The notes under the pieces: model-generated | Told to the model about the DNA's origin: nothing | The model's database searches: none | The model's input: only the letters and a program-made list of their open reading frames with translations | Shown: piece after piece, positions 1 through 5,381 of the stretch | Layout of the letters: the number at the start of each line of letters is the position of its first letter | How positions within the stretch are numbered: the stretch's first letter is position 1 | DNA from: an uncultured Cytophagaceae bacterium | GTDB taxonomy: Bacteria; Bacteroidota; Bacteroidia; Cytophagales; Spirosomataceae | Assembly: GCA_903837305.1 (NCBI GenBank) | Contig: CAILUB010000094.1 | Span: 1-5,381, forward strand | DNA: 5,381 bases | Direction of reading: 5' to 3' | Made by a program: the position numbers and the translations under genes

Positions 1-277
1 GATCGCTGCTAAAACTGGTAACGTATACGAATCAATTACCATCGTAGGTCAACGTGCTCGTCAGATTTCTAGCAAGATGAAAGAAGAATTGTCAGGTAAA
101 TTATCTGAGTTTGCTTCATCAGTAGATAATTTAGAGGAAATTTTTGAGAACCGTGAGCAAATCGAAATCTCTAAATATTATGAGCGTATGCCTAAGCCAT
201 CAGCTTTAGCCATCGATGACTTTTTAGCTGACAAAGTAGATTTCAGAAACCGCGAAGACGCTACAACTGAAAACTAA
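1..277 (+). CDS. rpoZ: RNA polymerase omega subunit (Rpb6/RpoZ family), 5'-truncated
   Basis: This is the 3' part of the gene for the small omega subunit of RNA polymerase, which helps assemble and stabilise the core enzyme by clamping the beta' subunit. The frame is open from base 2, so the true start lies upstream and the in-frame ATG at 77 is an internal methionine. The visible 91 residues begin IAAKTGNVYESI, followed by a QRARQISSKMKEEL stretch and an SVDNLEEIFENREQIEISKYYER block. That pattern is typical of the Bacteroidota omega subunit, which is roughly 105-110 residues long, so only about 15-20 residues should be missing. The TAA stop is at 275-277. porD starts 28 bp downstream on the same strand with no terminator between, which suggests an operon. 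Recognition is from remembered family sequence, not a search. Confidence 0.93.
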   Translation, partial: IAAKTGNVYESITIVGQRARQISSKMKEELSGKLSEFASSVDNLEEIFENREQIEISKYYERMPKPSALAIDDFLADKVDFRNREDATTEN

Positions 278-305
278 ATAATAATTTGATATTAATACAT
301 CGATC

Positions 306-1208
306 ATGAAATCTATTCGATTTCTGTTGATATTTATGTTAAGTTCTTGGGCTGTTCAAGCTCAAGAACTTTTAACTTCTATTAGTATCAGTACCGAGCA
401 ATTACAGCTCGATCAGCAAAGAGGCGGTTCTAATGTCTATGCTGAACTTCAAAGAACCATGCAGGAGTTTATGAATGGCCGGCGATGGTCTTCAGATAAT
501 TTTTCACCTGAGGAAAAAATCAAATTAAATATCAATTTACTTTTAACGAAATCTTCTGCTCAAGGGGATATAGAAGCGACTGCGCGTGTTCAAGCGTTGC
601 GACCAGTATATGGTACTTCTTATGAAACAGTTCTGTTAAATTTTGTGGATAAAAATTTCAATTTCAAATACCAATTAGGTAATCCTATAACGTATAATGA
701 CAATAGTTTTACCGATAATTTAAGCTCTCTTATGGCCTATTACGCCTATTTAGGGCTTAGCTATTCCTATGATTCTTTTGGGACTAGAGGTGGTGAGCCC
801 TTCGTTCAGAAATTAAACAACCTGACCAATTTAGCTCAAAATTCTGGATCAGGTTGGGGCGTCATGTCAGATGTCCGAAGCCGAATAGGGGTGTCTGAGA
901 ATTTGATTAATCAAAATCTGCAACCGATGCGTGATGTTTATTACGACTATCATAGATTGTATTTGGATAAAATGACGGAGAATCCGGATGCAACCCGCAA
1001 AGGTATTTTGGAAATTTTAAAGCAAATTCGACAAATTAATTCCTTGCGTCCTGGTGCTGCCAGTATTCGTGTGTTTTTTGAGGCAAAATCTGAAGAAATC
1101 ATATCCCTACTAGACGAAGCTCTTCCAGCAGATCGTCTACAAGCCTTTACGTATTTGAGCACATTGGATCCGATCAGGACGGAGGCATATCGCAGATTGA
1201 TAAAATAA
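306..1208 (+). CDS. porD: PorD-like protein (DUF4835), periplasmic protein linked to type IX secretion
   Basis: This 300-residue protein has a clear N-terminal signal peptide: a basic start (MKSIR), a hydrophobic core, and a likely cleavage after VQA at residue 19, so it should be exported. The body matches the Bacteroidota DUF4835 family, which current annotation calls PorD, a T9SS-associated protein. Recognisable parts are the mid-N region with FMNGRRWSSDNFSPEEKI (55-72), RPVYGTSYETVLLNF (99-113), the Y/S-rich YYAYLGLSYSYDSF (145-158) with GGEPFVQK (162-169), and the C-terminal LRPGAASIRVFFEAKSEEI (248-266). The length is normal for the family. Its precise role in secretion is poorly defined, so the functional name rests on family naming. 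It follows rpoZ by 28 bp; coaBC, which often sits between these genes in Bacteroidota, is absent here. The last codons lie inside a long terminator-like hairpin. Confidence 0.85.
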   Translation: MKSIRFLLIFMLSSWAVQAQELLTSISISTEQLQLDQQRGGSNVYAELQRTMQEFMNGRRWSSDNFSPEEKIKLNINLLLTKSSAQGDIEATARVQALRPVYGTSYETVLLNFVDKNFNFKYQLGNPITYNDNSFTDNLSSLMAYYAYLGLSYSYDSFGTRGGEPFVQKLNNLTNLAQNSGSGWGVMSDVRSRIGVSENLINQNLQPMRDVYYDYHRLYLDKMTENPDATRKGILEILKQIRQINSLRPGAASIRVFFEAKSEEIISLLDEALPADRLQAFTYLSTLDPIRTEAYRRLIK

Positions 1209-1248
1209 GAAAGGGCTCCTGCGAGCCCTTTCTTATTTTATCAATCTG
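1193..1248. terminator. Long perfect hairpin, probable two-way terminator between porD and tilS
   Basis: Bases 1193-1218 and 1223-1248 are perfect reverse complements, giving 26 base pairs around the 4-base loop CTGC. The GC-rich core AAGGGCTC/GAGCCCTT (1211-1218 and 1223-1230) is followed by a T-rich stretch (1231-1240) and mirrored by an A-rich stretch on the left, as expected for an intrinsic terminator working in both directions. The left arm covers the last codons and TAA stop of porD (1206-1208). The leftward tilS ends at 1329, so the hairpin could also stop tilS transcripts. The T-rich stretch is interrupted and is itself part of the stem, so this is not a textbook terminator. Confidence 0.82.
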
Positions 1249-1250
1249 GA

Positions 1251-1299
1251 GATTATAGATAGGAGAGTATAGATTATAGATAGGAGAGTATAGATTATA
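1251..1299. repeat. 21-bp tandem repeat, 2.3 copies
   Basis: The unit GATTATAGATAGGAGAGTATA occurs exactly at 1251-1271 and again at 1272-1292, followed by its first seven bases at 1293-1299. It lies between the porD terminator and the tilS stop codon. The purine-rich GGAGAGTATAGATTATAG content looks like simple intergenic repeat sequence. No coding role is visible. Confidence 0.9.
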
Positions 1300-1329
1300 T
1301 ATGTTCCTACTCTCTACTCTCTTATCTAT
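1276..1329. repeat. Inverted repeat joining the tandem repeat to the tilS 3' end
   Basis: Bases 1276-1290, inside the second tandem copy, can pair with 1315-1329 over 15 positions. All are Watson-Crick except one G:T wobble, and the loop is 24 bases. The first tandem copy (1255-1269) offers the same sequence and could pair instead. The right arm ends on the first base of the tilS stop codon (complement of 1329-1331). The structure might help terminate or protect the tilS transcript, but its origin may simply be repeat sequence inserted in opposite orientations. Confidence 0.55.
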
Positions 1330-2660
1330 TAACTTAAAAGCGAAGCTTTTAACTCAAACACCGCCACCAGCTCCGTCTTATCCGTCACCTTATTCCGGTT
1401 ATCAATTCTTTGTCCGAGAATCCAGGCTACGGAGCCTTTACTTAATAGGATTTGAGTGTTCTTTTTGATCGCCAAAGGCACTTTTTTGTCCGTCAGAAAA
1501 TCAGAGATTAACTTCTTTTGGTTCATTCCAAGTGGGCAAAACCAATCACCTTCCTGTACTTTTCGGATTTCAAGTGGAAAGTCAAGTGTGTCTGCATCGA
1601 GACAGGCCACATTCGGATCTGTAATTGCTTTCCAGTCTGGTGTTCGTTCTTCGATAAATAGGTGAAGCTCTTGATTCCCTAATTGAATAATTTCGTCTTC
1701 CTCTGAAATAACGATGGGTTTATAGTCTGCTTGACTTTTCAATGATACTATCCATTGACCACGGTCTATGTTCAGGGTGTGGCTAGGGGATTCAAAAATG
1801 GCTCCTACTTTTTCTGCTTGTAAGATGGCATCAATCGTGTATGCATTGAAGTGATAGCTTAATAAGAGTTCAGTTAATAAAACAGTGTGCTTTACTGAAG
1901 CAGGAGGGATTTTAATGCTTACATTTCCGGGAGTATCAATGGAACAAGATTCGCTAATAAAGGTTTCTAATTCTGCTTGCATCCAGGCTTCAATTCCCTT
2001 GATTTTTTGACTGGTAGTGGCTAAGGTTTGTTCGAAATTTGCATTTAGTTCCTGGAACTTGGGCATAATTTCGTGGCGAATGAAGTTGCGTTGGTATTTT
2101 GTCGACTCATTAGAGGAATCTTCACGCCAGGCTAGTTTATTCGCAACGACAAAGTCAAAAATAGCCTCTTGACTTGCGAAGGAAAGTGGTCTGATTAAAT
2201 GACCAGATTTAATGGGAATTCCATGGAATCCAGCAATACCGGTTCCACGGACTAGGTTAATGAGCATCGTTTCCGCGCTGTCTAATTGGTGGTGACCGGT
2301 TGCAATATAATCGTACCCTTCTTTCACTCGAATTTCTTCAAACCATTGATAGCGCAATATGCGCGCGGCCATTTGGGTGGAGATCTTTTCTTGTGCCGCA
2401 AATGCGTTCGTGTCGAAGCAGATGGTGTGGTAGGGAACTTTGAGCGTTTTGGCAAACTTCTTTACAAAAACCTCGTCAGCTAAAGACTCTTCACCCCGAA
2501 GACTGAAGTTAACATGAGCAATTCCAAATTTTAATTTGGCCAAAGAAAAGAGCTTACTCAGCACGATCGAGTCGATTCCGCCACTCACTGCGATTAATAT
2601 TTTCTGATCAGGTTGGAATAAATTCTCTTTTGTGACAAAATGGTTAAAATCTTCCAGCAT
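1329..2660 (-). CDS. tilS: tRNA(Ile)-lysidine synthetase TilS
   Basis: TilS attaches lysine to cytidine 34 of the tRNA-Ile that reads AUA, using ATP; this changes both codon reading and charging. With the ATG at 2658-2660 the protein has 443 residues. The N-terminal PP-loop ATPase carries SGGIDS at 26-31, HVNFSLRGEES at 49-59, GHHQLDSAET at 122-131 and RGTGIAGFHGIP after it, then REDSSN...YQRNFIRHEIMP (179-200). The C-terminal TilS domain (about 361-429) has RKVQEGDWFCPLGMNQKKLISDF and ILGQRIDNRNKVTDKT. An in-frame TTG at 2684 would add eight residues (MNSQFTIF), but ATG is preferred because TilS proteins usually begin close to this LEDF-like helix. In the GHHxDDxxET-type motif the first Asp is Leu and the usual Gln is Ser. 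The gene is divergent from the OstA-like gene and convergent with porD. Confidence 0.95.
   Translation of the reverse strand: MLEDFNHFVTKENLFQPDQKILIAVSGGIDSIVLSKLFSLAKLKFGIAHVNFSLRGEESLADEVFVKKFAKTLKVPYHTICFDTNAFAAQEKISTQMAARILRYQWFEEIRVKEGYDYIATGHHQLDSAETMLINLVRGTGIAGFHGIPIKSGHLIRPLSFASQEAIFDFVVANKLAWREDSSNESTKYQRNFIRHEIMPKFQELNANFEQTLATTSQKIKGIEAWMQAELETFISESCSIDTPGNVSIKIPPASVKHTVLLTELLLSYHFNAYTIDAILQAEKVGAIFESPSHTLNIDRGQWIVSLKSQADYKPIVISEEDEIIQLGNQELHLFIEERTPDWKAITDPNVACLDADTLDFPLEIRKVQEGDWFCPLGMNQKKLISDFLTDKKVPLAIKKNTQILLSKGSVAWILGQRIDNRNKVTDKTELVAVFELKASLLS
1334..1352 (-). terminator. Small hairpin at the 3' end of tilS, possible weak terminator
   Basis: Bases 1334-1341 (TTAAAAGC) and 1345-1352 (GCTTTTAA) are exact reverse complements around the 3-base loop GAA. 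This gives an 8-bp hairpin inside the final codons of tilS, just before its stop (complement of 1329-1331). In the leftward transcript the stem ends in a U-rich arm, but no separate U-run follows. It could equally be chance in an AT-rich coding end. Confidence 0.25.
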
Positions 2661-2692
2661 AAAAATGGTAAATTGCGAGTTCAATGGAGCTA

Positions 2693-2700
2693 CGAAATTA
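2693..2700 (-). promoter_or_regulatory. Possible -7 element of the tilS promoter (TAATTTCG)
   Basis: Read leftwards, bases 2700-2693 spell TAATTTCG, one mismatch from the Bacteroidota -7 consensus TAnnTTTG. Transcription would begin near 2686-2688, giving a leader of about 27 bases before the ATG at 2660 and leaving the TTG at 2684 almost without a leader. No good -33 TTG/TTTG is seen at the expected spacing, so the call is weak. I found no convincing equivalent for the rightward OstA-like gene in the same 56-bp gap. Confidence 0.25.
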
Positions 2701-2716
2701 GCGATTCAATTTCAAG

Positions 2717-4252
2717 ATGCGTTACAAAGGTTGGATTTTCCTCGTTTTTTTGCTGAGTTTGCCTCTATTTATGCAAGCTCAGGGCCAATTGTTGCAAGTT
2801 ATTCGGGCGGATAGCTTGAATGGAATGCAGCAGGAATTAATTATGCGCAAAACCTTGATTGGTCGCGTATTACTCCAGCAAGGAACAACTACTCTTTCTT
2901 GTGATCAGGCAGTCTTAAATTCTACTACAAATAACGTGGAAGCCTATGGGCATGTTCGAATTATTCAAGCAGATACGGTGACCATTACGGGTGATACCGC
3001 CTTATACAATGGGAATTTGCGTCAGGCTTATATTAGTGGCCGAGTGAAATTAGACGACCATACCATCCTATTAAATACGCCAAAATTAGACTACGATTTG
3101 AATTCTAAAATGGCAATTTATCATTCTGGAGCTAAGATTGTTGACAAAAAATCTACCTTGACAAGTCGAGAAGGATTTTATAATACGGTCACTAAAAATT
3201 TCCTTTTTAAGGAAAAAGTAAAGGTGATTGATACGGATGGAGGAACGGTAAAAGCCGATTCTTTAAAGTACAATACAGCCTCTAAAGAAGCCTATTTTAT
3301 CGCGCCTACGGAGATTGTAACCAAGAAAGATACCGTGCTAACGAGTAGGGGCTTTTATAATACGGTTTCTAAGGTGTCTAATTTTACAGGTCGTTCTACT
3401 GCAAAAACGGATGAATATATTTTGACAGCTGATACCTTATTTTATGATTCACCCACGCAAATCGGGGTGGCAAAAGGAAAGGTTGAATTTCTGAGTCAAA
3501 AGGAAAAGGTAATATTAAAGGGTGATAATGGACGATATGCTGGAAAAACAGGAATCACTCGGGTCTATGGTCATGCATGGATGCAAAATATCATGGAAAA
3601 GGACACCTTGTATTTAACAGCAGATACATTGGTTTCAGTCAATATTAAAAAGGATTCCATTCGCAAGTTATATGCCTATAAAAATGTGCTTATTTACAAG
3701 TCCGATCTATCGGGTAAGTGTGATTCACTGGGTTATAATGTTCAGGATTCAATCATACATTTCTATCAAAAGCCTATCCTTTGGACGCAAGATTCGCAAT
3801 CCCAAGCGGATTCTATTTCCTTGTTTATGGGAAATCAAAAGTTAAAGGAAATGCGTTTGCGCGGTAAGTCATTTGTGGTTTCGATCGATTCTTTAAATCA
3901 ATTTAATCAGATTAAAGGCCGAAAGATTTGGGTACATTTTAAGGGAGACTCTAAATTGAATCGTGTCAATGTAGAAGGGAATGGAGAGAGTATCTATTAT
4001 GTTATCGACGATAAAAAGGCTACTACTGGATTAAATCGGGTGGAATGTAGTCGGATGAATTTGTTTTTTGAAGATAATACAGTTAAAAGAATTGCTTTTA
4101 TTACAAAGCCCGAGGCTAAGTTTGTTCCTCCCAAAGAATGGAAAGAGGATCTCCAACAATTAGATGGTTTCCGCTGGCGAATTACAGAAAAGCCATATCT
4201 CCAAACAATCTTGAGACGTGTTGAATATCAAGATCTTGTTAAAAAACCTTAA
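2717..4252 (+). CDS. OstA-like protein, probable LPS-transport (LptA/OstA-type) periplasmic protein
   Basis: This 511-residue exported protein begins with a signal peptide (basic MRYKGW, hydrophobic core, likely cleavage near MQA at residue 21). The mature part is built from short beta-strand repeats of the type ADT/ADS-x-x-Y-(N/D), seen at QADTVTITGDTALYNG (85-100), KADSLKYNTASKEAYF (179-194) and TADTLFYDSPTQIG (237-250), with degenerate forms further on. This is the hallmark of the OstA/LptA fold, which carries lipopolysaccharide across the periplasm. A 59-residue spaced duplication, TSREGFYNTVTK (149-160) and TSRGFYNTVSK (209-219), is clear in protein and DNA. The length is several times that of E. 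coli LptA, as is usual for the Bacteroidota OstA-like family, and no LptD barrel is present. The C-terminal 60-70 residues (FITKPEAKFVPP...) look like a distinct end domain. The start is the ATG at 2717, divergent from tilS. Which Lpt component it replaces is uncertain. Confidence 0.85.
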   Translation: MRYKGWIFLVFLLSLPLFMQAQGQLLQVIRADSLNGMQQELIMRKTLIGRVLLQQGTTTLSCDQAVLNSTTNNVEAYGHVRIIQADTVTITGDTALYNGNLRQAYISGRVKLDDHTILLNTPKLDYDLNSKMAIYHSGAKIVDKKSTLTSREGFYNTVTKNFLFKEKVKVIDTDGGTVKADSLKYNTASKEAYFIAPTEIVTKKDTVLTSRGFYNTVSKVSNFTGRSTAKTDEYILTADTLFYDSPTQIGVAKGKVEFLSQKEKVILKGDNGRYAGKTGITRVYGHAWMQNIMEKDTLYLTADTLVSVNIKKDSIRKLYAYKNVLIYKSDLSGKCDSLGYNVQDSIIHFYQKPILWTQDSQSQADSISLFMGNQKLKEMRLRGKSFVVSIDSLNQFNQIKGRKIWVHFKGDSKLNRVNVEGNGESIYYVIDDKKATTGLNRVECSRMNLFFEDNTVKRIAFITKPEAKFVPPKEWKEDLQQLDGFRWRITEKPYLQTILRRVEYQDLVKKP

Positions 4253-4279
4253 AAAGGATAGCGCATGCTAAAATTGTAC

Positions 4280-4287
4280 TAATTTCG
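4280..4287 (+). promoter_or_regulatory. Possible -7 element before the T9SS-tail gene (TAATTTCG)
   Basis: The octamer TAATTTCG lies 16 bp before the ATG at 4304 and is identical to the candidate upstream of tilS. It differs by one base from the Bacteroidota -7 consensus TAnnTTTG. No TTG/TTTG sits at the expected -33 position, so the small gene may instead be read through from the OstA-like gene, which ends 51 bp upstream without an evident terminator. Confidence 0.25.
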
Positions 4288-4303
4288 TCTTAACGATTTA
4301 AGA

Positions 4304-4654
4304 ATGAAAATAGTATTGCGATATATCACTTTAATTTTAGTCCTAGCTACATTGTTTGGATTTAAAAATGACCCTTATTTATTTCAAGGGGATCGCATTT
4401 ACGTATCCCATCTTTACCCCAATCCCGCCGTTGATTTTGCCCAGGTAGATTATCAGTTTTCTGGTAATAACCAGGAGGTTAAAATTGTGATCTATAATGT
4501 GTTAGGGCTGGTGGTGAAAGAAATTGACCTAGATAAAGTGGAACGCTCGGTTAAAATTTCTTTACGAGAATTAAATAGTGGACTTTATATGTATCAGCTG
4601 CTCGTTGATGGTAAACCGGTCGCCACGAAGAAGTTGATGGTCCGAAAGCAATAA
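4304..4654 (+). CDS. Minimal T9SS type A sorting-domain protein with almost no cargo
   Basis: This 116-residue protein has a short basic start, a hydrophobic segment (about residues 4-20, ITLILVLATLFGF) and then almost directly a complete T9SS type A sorting domain (Por_Secre_tail type). The landmarks are LYPNPA at 37-42, VKIVIYNVLGLVVKEIDL at 59-76, and LNSGLYMYQLLVDGKPVATKKLMVRK at 90-115. In secreted Bacteroidota proteins this roughly 75-residue domain normally ends a much larger protein; it directs passage through the T9SS and is then cleaved by PorU. Here only about 16 residues (KNDPYLFQGDRIYVSH) separate the hydrophobic segment from the domain. No good signal peptidase I site is visible, so the N-terminus may stay as a membrane anchor. 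No frameshift or lost 5' part is seen: the upstream 51 bp are non-coding and the ATG is well placed. The function is unknown. Confidence 0.88.
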   Translation: MKIVLRYITLILVLATLFGFKNDPYLFQGDRIYVSHLYPNPAVDFAQVDYQFSGNNQEVKIVIYNVLGLVVKEIDLDKVERSVKISLRELNSGLYMYQLLVDGKPVATKKLMVRKQ

Positions 4655-4669
4655 AATAGTTTTTTGCAA

Positions 4670-4710
4670 AAAAAAAGAGCTGCCTGTATGAAACAAGCAG
4701 CTCTTTTTTT
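4670..4710. terminator. Bidirectional intrinsic terminator between the T9SS-tail gene and htpG
   Basis: Bases 4670-4683 and 4697-4710 pair perfectly over 14 bp (core GAGCTGC/GCAGCTC) around a 13-base loop. The right arm ends in seven T (4704-4710), and the left side carries nine A (4668-4676), which become nine U in the leftward htpG transcript. The stem lies 15 bp after the stop of the rightward gene and 16 bp after the htpG stop, so one hairpin serves both convergent genes. Confidence 0.9.
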
Positions 4711-4726
4711 ATTTAATCACTTGCCA

Positions 4727-5381
4727 CTAAAAACCTCCCACCGTTCTTTTAATAAAAGCTGTTAAGTCAGCCCCCGTCAATAGATTTTGCGATAGTAAAG
4801 CTAGGTCAGAGATTTGTTTCGCTAGCGCTTTTTGTTCGCTTTCGTCTTTCAAATCAGCTAGTTTACTAATCAACGGGTGGTTCGCATTGATAGTGATGTT
4901 ATAGGTGTTTGGCATAGCTCCAAACATTCCCATACCGCCACCGCCGGTCTTCGACATTTCACTCATTCTGCGCATAAACTCATTTTGAGTGACGATGGCA
5001 GGTAATTCATCGGGTGACATCGCCTCTACTGCTACTACTTTTTGTTTGTCATTTAGGGTTTCTTCGAAGACTTTCTTTACGCTTTCTTTTTGCGTATCCG
5101 ATAAAATGGCTTCTAGTGTAATCCCGGTATCAATTAATTTGTCGACCGCATCAGCATCCACACGCTTCCATTGCGTCTTTTCTAATTTAGACTCCATCGT
5201 GTTAATGAAGTGGCTGTCGATCAGGGTATCCAATTTAATGACTGAATAACCTTTGTTTTGGGCGGATTGAATAAAGGCATCTTGTTGCTCGACGTCGGTG
5301 GTATACAAGTAAACCTTGTTTCCGTCCTTGTCTGTTTGGGCAGCTTGCACCTCTTCACTGTATTCGTCTAACGTGAAATAC
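4727..5381 (-). CDS. htpG: HtpG (bacterial Hsp90 chaperone), C-terminal part; start outside window
   Basis: This is the last 217 residues of the ATP-dependent Hsp90-type chaperone HtpG, covering the end of the middle domain and the C-terminal dimerisation domain. The frame is open to the window edge, and the GTG at 5350 is an internal valine. It begins YFTLDEYSEEVQAAQTDKDG, followed by KVYLYTT and a LIDSHFINTMESKLEKTQWKRV segment, all typical of Bacteroidota HtpG. A glycine/methionine-rich stretch (fragment residues 146-155) leads into PNTYNITINANHPLISKL, and the protein ends in the dimerisation helices LLSQNLLTGADLTAFIKRTVGGF. The stop is TAG (complement of 4727-4729). The ATPase domain lies outside the window. 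The gene shares the 4670-4710 terminator with its convergent neighbour. Confidence 0.95.
   Translation of the reverse strand, partial: YFTLDEYSEEVQAAQTDKDGNKVYLYTTDVEQQDAFIQSAQNKGYSVIKLDTLIDSHFINTMESKLEKTQWKRVDADAVDKLIDTGITLEAILSDTQKESVKKVFEETLNDKQKVVAVEAMSPDELPAIVTQNEFMRRMSEMSKTGGGGMGMFGAMPNTYNITINANHPLISKLADLKDESEQKALAKQISDLALLSQNLLTGADLTAFIKRTVGGF

Noticed and set aside
77..277. A free-standing 66-residue protein starting at the ATG at 77
   Set aside because: The frame is open back to base 2 and the upstream residues match the omega subunit, so the ATG is an internal methionine of a truncated rpoZ.
950..1162. Open frame on the minus strand inside porD
   Set aside because: It is a shadow of porD, with no recognisable domain and unlikely composition.
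2661..2684. TTG start at 2684 for tilS, adding eight residues
   Set aside because: The ATG at 2660 gives a normal TilS N-terminus. The extra residues show no family similarity, and a candidate -7 box at 2700-2693 would leave almost no leader.
2286..2814. Short plus-strand frames over the tilS 5' part and the OstA-like start
   Set aside because: They overlap strongly supported genes in other frames and show no family features.
4289..4302. CTTAA/TTAAG inverted repeat just before the ATG at 4304
   Set aside because: Five AT-rich pairs around a 4-base loop are expected by chance in such sequence; there is no known operator match.
4989..5249. Open frame on the plus strand inside htpG (86 residues, Ser/Thr-rich)
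   Set aside because: It is antisense to well-conserved htpG codons and has the composition typical of a shadow frame.
5348..5350. GTG at 5350 as the start of a separate 207-residue protein
   Set aside because: The residues before it (YFTLDEYSEE) continue HtpG similarity to the window edge, so it is an internal codon.

Overview
The window looks like ordinary chromosome from a member of the Bacteroidota. The evidence is a Bacteroidota-type RNA polymerase omega subunit, a PorD/DUF4835 protein, a type IX secretion (T9SS) sorting tail, an OstA-like protein with the Bacteroidota architecture, moderate to low GC, and start codons without clear Shine-Dalgarno sequences. The combination suggests Cytophagales or a related order, but that placement is an inference.

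Layout: a rightward pair opens the window, namely the 3' end of rpoZ (1-277) and porD (306-1208), 28 bp apart and probably co-transcribed. They converge on the leftward gene tilS (1329-2660). The 120 bp between porD and tilS hold a very long perfect hairpin (1193-1248) and a short tandem repeat (1251-1299). tilS is divergent from an OstA-like gene (2717-4252), with 56 bp between their starts. Downstream, 51 bp later, is a small gene (4304-4654) encoding little more than an N-terminal hydrophobic segment and a T9SS type A sorting domain. It converges on the leftward 3' part of htpG (4727-5381, start outside the window) across a two-way terminator (4670-4710).

Functionally the genes are a mixture: transcription (rpoZ), decoding of AUA codons (tilS), protein folding (htpG) and cell-envelope traffic (OstA-like for lipopolysaccharide transport; PorD and the tail-only protein for the T9SS). 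Nothing resembles a mobile element, CRISPR array, defence island or biosynthetic cluster, and I see no tRNA or rRNA gene. The least ordinary items are the tail-only T9SS protein, the 26-bp perfect palindrome that copies the last codons of porD in inverted form, the repeat-rich porD/tilS gap, and the absence of coaBC between rpoZ and porD.
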